From NCBI GenBank assembly GCA_003971905.1, contig RSEE01000003.1, forward strand, positions 1,178,001 through 1,242,000: a DNA stretch of 64,000 nt, read 5' to 3'. The stretch is from Moniliella sp. 'wahieum' (taxonomy: Eukaryota; Basidiomycota; Moniliellomycetes; Moniliellales; Moniliellaceae). Below, in pieces: positions 58,000 through 64,000 of the stretch (its first letter is position 1; the number at the start of each line of letters is the position of its first letter). The notes below the pieces were generated by a model. The model ran no database searches, had not been told where the DNA came from, and saw nothing but the letters and a program-made list of their open reading frames with translations. The translations under genes were made by a program, and so were the position numbers.

Positions 58000-60646
58000 C
58001 TATACGGCATGCTTTGCCTTGGCAATCCACCGGCCCATTTTGCCCTTTTTACCATCGCGCATCTCCAGTGCCTCCTCGTCCGCGGGAGGACCAGAATAGT
58101 CCTGAGCCGCAGCCGGACTGCCCCCCTCCCGCCCCGCAGCATTCGGCGTCCGCAGACGCGAGTCATGCCCATAGGCATACTCGTTGTCCGAATCCCAACC
58201 AGCCTCTGCCGCCTCTGGTGAGTCAGAAAAAGCCACGCGGGGCGCACCCGGCGCGTACTTCTCCGCATCGGTGCGCTTCTTTTTCTTGCCCAAACCCGGG
58301 ATGCGAAGCAAATCCTTCATGCCCCGCTTGTCCCCATCCACCCGAACCAGCGTGGGCGCCCGAATCGGTCCCGAGCCCCGTCAACGGCAAAGGGGTAGGA
58401 GCGACGCTCGGCGCTTGGCTCCGGCGCTGACGGCGTCGGTGAGCCGCACGTCGGTTTTCCTGTTCCTGCAAATGCAGCGCAAGGGCAAAGCTGGGAAACG
58501 CAGTAGCATAGCATCAGTATACAAACAAGCCGGGTTCCCCGCTAAAAAAGGGGGGGGGGGGATGAACATACTCGCTGTCCGTCTGATCCGTCGATCCATT
58601 TTGGCCACCGGGCTGCTGGGCCGCCGCCGCCGCCGCCGCTGCGGGCTCACGTTCGGCCGGCCGGGACGGGATAACGGCTCCAATACGCTTGAGTCGGTGC
58701 AACCAAGCGCGCTGCTCCATGGCCGGAAGCGGATGGAGACGGCCATCAAAGGCCACAGGTGCAGGCACGGCAAGTGCAGCGTCTTTTCCCCGCCGGCAGG
58801 ACCGGATCCCAGTGGGTCCGACGGTTCTCAGCCCAAGCCAAACCGGGTCGTCATCCAAGCGCCAAAGCTGTTGGTTGGCCAGGACGAACACACCTGGAGC
58901 GCCATCGGCCTCGGCACTCAATAACTGGGTCGTGGTTGACAATTGTTCCGACGACGGCACATAGATCACGTCCATTCTTCCCGCGCGGTAGAGCACGGCG
59001 AGGCCATTTGACTGGGATGAAGATGCCGCGCGCACAATATCGCCAAGTGCAAAGAGCGCTGCCCACGACAGGCCATGGTCGCCCACGCTTTCCGATGCAG
59101 GGCCTGTGGCTGTGGATGACACAACAGGCGGCAAGAAAGGGGGCGCAAGATCGAGTGTGGTCAAAAACGTTTGTATCGCCACTGCCGCCCGGGCCGCCCG
59201 TTCGTCCGCCTCATTGAGGGTGACCGCCGAGGGAGCCTTGCCCTTGGCCGAATTGAACACGGTCCTAAGCTCCGCCAATCCTTGGCCTGAAATTTGTCGC
59301 GCAGTCACGTCGGCCTGAGCCACAAACTTGCTCAGCCGATCCACATCGGCAGTAGCCGTGAGGCGTAGAGCGTCAATGGCAGTCTGATTGGTGGCATCGA
59401 GGAGGCCGCCGTGGGCCAAGTCGACACCAGCCATGCGGAAGAGTGCGATCACCCCACGGTGGATACGCGCGGCTTGGGTCTCAGAGCCTGCGTTGTTAGG
59501 CGTGGGGGCAGGGAAAGCACGCGCATCCGTCAGACTGGCGTTGAGGGTAACGCGACGAGAGAGGTAAGGAAGGACACTGAGTGCATCTTCGAGCGAACCA
59601 GGCGCGTCGGGGGTAGGGTCGTCGCGTCCCAACAGGTACTCCCCCACGAGCGAGAGGAGAGATAGGCATGGTCCACAGCAGGACGGTTCGGAGGCGTAAG
59701 AGTCAGCTCCCCGCGCAGAAGGAGAACGTTGACCAGAGCAACGAGGGGCGTAGCACCAAACTCATTCTGCCGGATCACTTGCCGGTCCGTAACAGTTCCG
59801 TCAGATTGTTGGAAAACGATTCGCTTCACGTCCCACTGGACCCCATGATCGTTTGGCGGAGGCTCGTCCTTCTCAGGCGGAGCGGTAGCCACAGACGAAA
59901 TAGGAAGAGGCGCACCTAGTCCGGGCGTCGGGCTAGTGGAAACCGCAAACGGAGACGGGGCCGCCACCGGGGAAACGCCAAATGGCGATGAGGAATCCAA
60001 CTGAGATAAATCACCAAATGGAGAGGGTTGCGGGGGCGGTTGAGACAATCACTAAATTGCGAGGGTTGCGTGGGCAGTTGAGTGTGTAGATACGGCTGCT
60101 GCTGCTGCTGTTGGGAGACAGGTAGATCAAACGGTGACGCTGAAAACATTGAACTCCCTGACGGCTCTTGGTGAGTGGGCTGGGCAAAGGGGTTCGTGGC
60201 AGCAGATGGGGACACGAAAGCCTGTTGGCCCTGAGCACCGGCGCCGGTAGAGGAGGCGAAGCCAAACACATCAGCCGAAGGTGCAGGAGGAGGAGCAGGC
60301 GCAGGAGCAGGAGCCGGAGCAGGAGCCGGAGCAGGAGCGGAAGTGAAGAAGTAGTCCTGGGGTTGGGCACCAAAGCTGAGTCCAGCAAGGTCGTTCGTAA
60401 GGGAATTGCTTTGTGGCACGGCTGGAGGCAGTGCGAATGGGTTGCTGCCCAAGGTCAGCGAGCCTTGGTCCGCCGGCGAGGCAAAGGCGGGTGCGGGCGC
60501 ATGGGCGAAGGGCGCGATGGGCTCGGGGGCTGCAAATGGATTGGACTTGTCATTCCCCGCAGCGTCGGGGTAGGGACCGAAAAGGGGTTGCTGGGGGGCG
60601 GCGCCGAGGGCGCAGGAGACGGCAGGAACGGATTGGTGCCGCTCAT
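58000..60646 (-). CDS. MINDY-family (DUF544) protein with NPF repeats, catalytic residues apparently lost
   Basis: MINDY enzymes are cysteine deubiquitinases for K48 chains. Start MSGTNPFLPSPAP at 60646. The N-terminal 270 or so residues are low complexity with five NPF motifs (TNPFLP, SNPFSV, SNPFAA, SNPFAL, TNPFAQ) plus several SPF; NPF binds EH domains. The MINDY core begins WDVKRIVFQQSDG and VIRQNEFGATPLVALVNVLL with LRGEL. Family members have QNENGPCPL here, so the nucleophile is Thr (codon 59751-59749), not Cys. The 'NNHF' histidine region reads YRAGRMDVIYV, again without His. Family structure continues: EDALSVLPYLSRRVTLN, FRMAGVDLAHGGLLD, LWRLDDDPVWLGLRTV. The intron 58571-58501 (GTATGT...TCCCAG) joins to DFALALHLQEQENRRA, a good MIU/UIM helix. 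The tail KRGMKDLLRIPGLGKKKK...KGKMGRWIAKAKHAV ends at 58000 in another frame. Frame steps also lie near 60,560, 60,050 and 59,640. Confidence 0.78.
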
Positions 60647-61163
60647 CGGCGAGAGAGGGGCACGGGTGGGGGGTATCGATGGTGGTGGGAGCACCCTCCC
60701 CCTCCCAGCCCGTGTTGGCCGCCGCGCGTCTGGGTCTCATCTGGAGCGTGTACACTGCGCCTGCGCTGCGTGGCCCAATCTGCATGACGTCACCGCCAGG
60801 CGATGCGAACGTGCGTTCCTGAGGGGCTGGCTGCTACAGCTGGTTGCCAAGCAACGCACACCACAGCCAGCCACACAGCCACCGTGCCACACAGAGCATC
60901 GATCATCGATCAGCGCCAGATCAGCGCGATCAGCGTGTCCAGTCGCCGCCGCGCGTCACGCGTCACCCGTCACCCGTCACCCGTCACCCGTCACCCTCCC
61001 ACTGGTCGCCATTGCGTCACCTGACCGGCCGGATTAACCCTACCCCTGAGCCTCAGGAGCGCTACTCGAGCTTTGTGCCCATAGCTGCTCCCGGTACTCG
61101 CCAATACTAACAAGCCCCATTCAACATGCATTAACCTGCGCCCACCTTGTGGCCGCCAACCAT
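60647..61163. other. Spacer with GATCAGCGC and GTCACCC repeats
   Basis: 517 nt between the MINDY-like start and the DCAF11 stop. GATCATCGATCAGCGC words lie at 60899-60936 and a GTCACCC tandem array at 60955-60996. No gene was seen. Confidence 0.55.
60955..60996. repeat. GTCACCC heptamer tandem array
   Basis: GTCACGC twice, then about five copies of GTCACCC in direct tandem. The same GTCAC core recurs in the GGTCACC clusters at 38080 and 63737. Confidence 0.9.
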
Positions 61164-63573
61164 CTACACCGTCTCCGCCCGCATCTTCTCCACAACGTCG
61201 TCCAGGGTGCGCAAACCTGATTTTCCGAAGCCCTTCCACTCGTGCTTGGCAATGTGACGAACATCCGACAAGGTTGCCGACATGATTGCCGGCTCGTTCG
61301 GATGCCACGACACATCCCGCACCACCATCGACGGAAGAAATTTGCGCCTCCTCTGGTTCCTGTTCTTGGTCCTGGACCCGATCGGCGGAATTACCTCCGG
61401 ATACGGGGGGTCCAGCACGCGCTCATACACTGTTCCGTTCCTGAGATTAACAATGGACGCTGCCTGGGTACGGTCAATGGCCTGCAGCAAGCGCCCATCC
61501 AAAGACCAAATCTGTTCCAAGCGTAGTCGTGTCAGCAGCCGTCATCCAGACCATCAACATCAATGAGAGGAAACGTACATAGATCTTTCCGTCAGCCGAC
61601 CCCGAGTAGATGTACTGTTGGCCTGTCGTCGCCGCGGGCGAAAAGTTGCAGCGAATCAACGTCTCGGCAACTGTATGCCCAGTGTAAGATATCACCGACG
61701 CGTCCTCTCCGCTTCCACCGTGCGATCCGGCTGTTCCCGTGGATGAAGCGTCGCTGCGTAGCATCCGCAGATCCCACAGCTTCACGTGGTGGTCTTTGCC
61801 ATTCGACAAAGCATATCGTCCATCGCCCTTGGGCGCCACATGCGTAATCCCGCTTGTGTGTCCTCGCAACTCGCCCATTGCCTTGTTGTCTTGGATCGAG
61901 CGTCGGTCCCACACCTTGACCACAGCATCGTCGCTCCCGCTCACCACAACCTGCGAGCTGGCCGCGTCGGCGAACGCAACGCTGTTAACGTCTGCGCGAT
62001 GCCCCAGGACAGAGAAAGACTTGGTTTGCGCCTCAATGTCGTACATATGGATCGATCCCCCCCGCGCACCGGCAATAATGTCTCGTCCATCTCCTGAGAA
62101 TCGCACGCTGAATAGTGCCCCATCCATCCTCCTGCTGTAACCCCTTTGAGGACCCATGTCGAGCAGTACCTCTTCTCCCGCGCCATCGTCCTGCTTCATA
62201 GGGTTATGGACTGGCTCCTCGTCATCGGGGGAGTACAATGCCCACTTGTTCGGTGTGTACTCAGGCGGATCTTCCTCGTCCAGGGGCGAAAACGCATCGG
62301 TGGGAGGAGCCTCGGGGTGAACATAAGGTGCGATAGGTACCAAATGCACATACTGAGTGAGGGAGCTGTAAATCATCCAGTCGTTCTGCGACGACAGAGC
62401 AGCATCGGTCAAAGTCCAAGCGACACGTTGCGTTGGCAAAAATGTCTTGCGCAAATCCATCGTTGTCAGCTGGGCCCCGCGTTCGTAGTGTTCGCCCGCC
62501 ATCCACTCTGCAACCCCCACCTTGCCGTTCGGACCCCATGCTTGGACGCCGGGGGTAAATCCAGGCTGGGTCGCGTACAGGTGAACGCCAAAGGTCTTGG
62601 TGCACGTCACTAAGAACGAACCATCGGCAGAGTATTGCGACACATACGGCATGTCGTTGTATAACGCCACGTCTCCCCCCCCGAATTGGGGATATAGGTG
62701 GACAGATCAGGACGTCCCCATTCGTACCCCAACCCTGTGGCATGAGAACGAGCGTCGTACACCAGATTGGCCGGGTTGCTCGCCTCCCTAAACATAGAAC
62801 TAGATGTGGTTGCCATCCTCCACCGCGACTTCAGCGTGGCCAAAGAATACTTCCCGGTTGCTTCCTCCCGTAGTTGTGCCTCCGTGGGTCCTGGCGGCGG
62901 GGTTCATCCGTGAAGCGGGTCTCGAACGGAGAAGGCGTGCCGGTTTCTTTTAGAAAGGCATCCATAGCCAGGCCGCCTGAACCGGTCAGGCCCACTAACG
63001 AGTACAGGCTTGGAAAGGCAAGTACAAGAGCAGGATTCATCGGCACGTCTCCCAGCATGGCTGGGTAAATTTTGTTGGTCCAGTGGGGACGATGGGGAGG
63101 CTTGCAATCCAAAGGACTTTGTCAGTGCCAGAAAGATGTCAACGGGTGGAAAGAGTGCTTACCTTACCAAAGTCGCCGCTGAAACGGAGCTTCAGTCCCG
63201 CCCTCAGGGGCTGGGTGACCCGTGGTATCGAGGGTGGCACAACAGGTCCCATGTAGCCCCATGGGTCGTCTTCGTCAAGGTCATCGTCGTCATCGTCGTC
63301 GTCATCATAGTCATCATCGTCATCACCGATGTCATCCACCTGGTTAACGGAACGGCTTGATGCGTTGTTCCCATGGGATCCAGGATCGTCCTCAAACTGC
63401 TCATCATCGAAAGTCCGAGGGAAGAAGGGGATGTTTGCGACGTGGGGCGGCCGAAACACATCGGGGATGATGGGGCCGTCATGCGACATTGGGGACAGCA
63501 TGCCGCCCTTGGCTTCCATTAATGCGATCATCCGACGCCGGCGCGCCTCTTCGGACTGGGCGTAGAACTGCAT
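61164..63573 (-). CDS. WD40 protein of the DCAF11/WDR23 (LEC14B) family
   Basis: Substrate receptor of CUL4-DDB1 ubiquitin ligases in animals and plants. Start MQFYAQSEEARRRRMIALME at 63573; an acidic run of Asp follows (63283-63330). A GTAAGC intron lies near 63160-63115. Then MDAFLKETGTPSPFETRFTD, EEATGKYSLATLKSRWRMAT, and WD repeats: NDMPYVSQYSADGSFLVTCT, RMDGALFSVRFSGDGRDIIA, GHRADVNSVAFADAASSQVV, VSGSDDAVVKVWDRRSIQD, SNGKDHHVKLWDLRML, IYSGSADGKIY. The intron 61578-61512 (GTACGT...GAACAG) joins IY to IWSLDGRLLQAIDRTQ. It ends with VVRDVSWHPNEPAIMSATLS and VEKMRAETV at 61164. The VRDVSWHP motif and order match DCAF11. About 730 residues. Frame steps lie near 62,840 and 62,665; the join after the first intron is not resolved. 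Confidence 0.85.
63283..63330. repeat. GTC/ATC triplet tract coding for poly-Asp
   Basis: On the plus strand a mix of CGT and CAT triplets; on the DCAF11 strand it codes an almost uninterrupted run of about 15 Asp with one Tyr. Confidence 0.85.
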
Positions 63574-64000
63574 GATGAGGTGGTGGTGGTGGTGGTGGCA
63601 GGAAGCCAACAAGCACGGCCAGGCAATTCCGCCCGCCAATCCCGATGCCCAGAATGAGGTCTCAGAGATAGAGATGGGCTGAGCTCAGCAAATTTAAATT
63701 GTGCACGTCCCAATTTCACCTACTCGTATCGTCTATCGTCACCGGTCACCGGTCACCCACAAGTCGAGCGTACCATCCTGCCCCTCCAGTATTGATGGTG
63801 GGACCAGTTATCACGGAAGGCGGGGTGGTACTTTATCTGGTGGCTTGAGAGCCGGACAAAGACGAGGAGAACCAAATACTCAAGGAAACAAAGGATTGAA
63901 GTCGGCTTGTCTGATCGACCCGGCCCAGCACAGCACCAAGGGGCATGTGTGCCGCTAGGGTTGCGTCGCTCTTCCTCCCGAGACACACCCTATGATAACA
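63574..64000. other. DCAF11 upstream region to window edge
   Basis: About 430 nt. A TGG/CAC triplet tract lies just before the DCAF11 start (about 63575-63600) and a GGTCACC cluster at 63737-63758. No gene was seen. Confidence 0.45.

Overview
The window looks like nuclear DNA of a fungus, most likely a basidiomycete and perhaps an Ustilaginomycotina-type yeast. The evidence is a GC-rich, gene-dense layout with few, short spliceosomal introns (about 50-205 nt, many with a GTACGT donor). The gene set is fungal: Sso-type syntaxin, Smi1/Knr4, Mkt1, Fyv7, a Bni1-type formin, Pbi2 and a carboxypeptidase Y-like enzyme. The genus cannot be fixed by eye. No virus copy, LTR element, DNA transposon, CRISPR array or toxin gene was recognised.

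Layout. 0.7-9 kb: glucose-6-phosphate 1-epimerase, a Pbi2-type inhibitor and TRM1 (divergent), RPS15 with its start codon split by an intron, tRNA-Ala, PEX7. 9.6-19.2 kb: Sso-type syntaxin, SNU66/SART1, then SMI1/KNR4 and FYV7 (divergent). 19.9-27.1 kb: one very long formin gene. 28-30.5 kb: COQ9 and COX5, a divergent pair of respiratory genes. 30.9-36.8 kb: a poorly readable stretch with one unidentified gene, a HIT-domain gene and a cytochrome b5-domain gene. 36.8-43.9 kb: about 7 kb with no recognisable gene, its middle clearly lower in GC. 43.9-53.8 kb: PP1 catalytic subunit, complex I subunit NDUFB4-like, carboxypeptidase Y-like, tRNA-Asn with an intron, a CRAL-TRIO protein and MKT1. 54.8-63.6 kb: a Cys/His-rich Zn2Cys6 regulator, a MINDY-family protein that seems to lack its catalytic residues, and a DCAF11/WDR23-type WD40 protein.

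Most genes are ordinary housekeeping genes: translation, splicing and rRNA processing; respiration (COQ9, COX5, NDUFB4); secretion and polarity (syntaxin, formin, Smi1, PP1); peroxisome import; and the vacuole (carboxypeptidase, Pbi2). They form no single pathway. A strong technical feature runs through the window: many conserved genes, including essential ones, carry one or more 1-2 nt frame breaks, often in homopolymers or short repeats. These are best read as uncorrected long-read errors rather than pseudogenes, so the spans below give whole loci and note where the frame changes.

The most interesting points are the NPF-rich, apparently inactive MINDY-like protein with an intact C-terminal ubiquitin-binding helix (58.0-60.6 kb); the 7 kb gene-free, lower-GC stretch, a centromere candidate; clusters of short repeated palindromic words in the spacers; the split start codon of RPS15; and the repeat- and metal-ligand-rich transcription factor.
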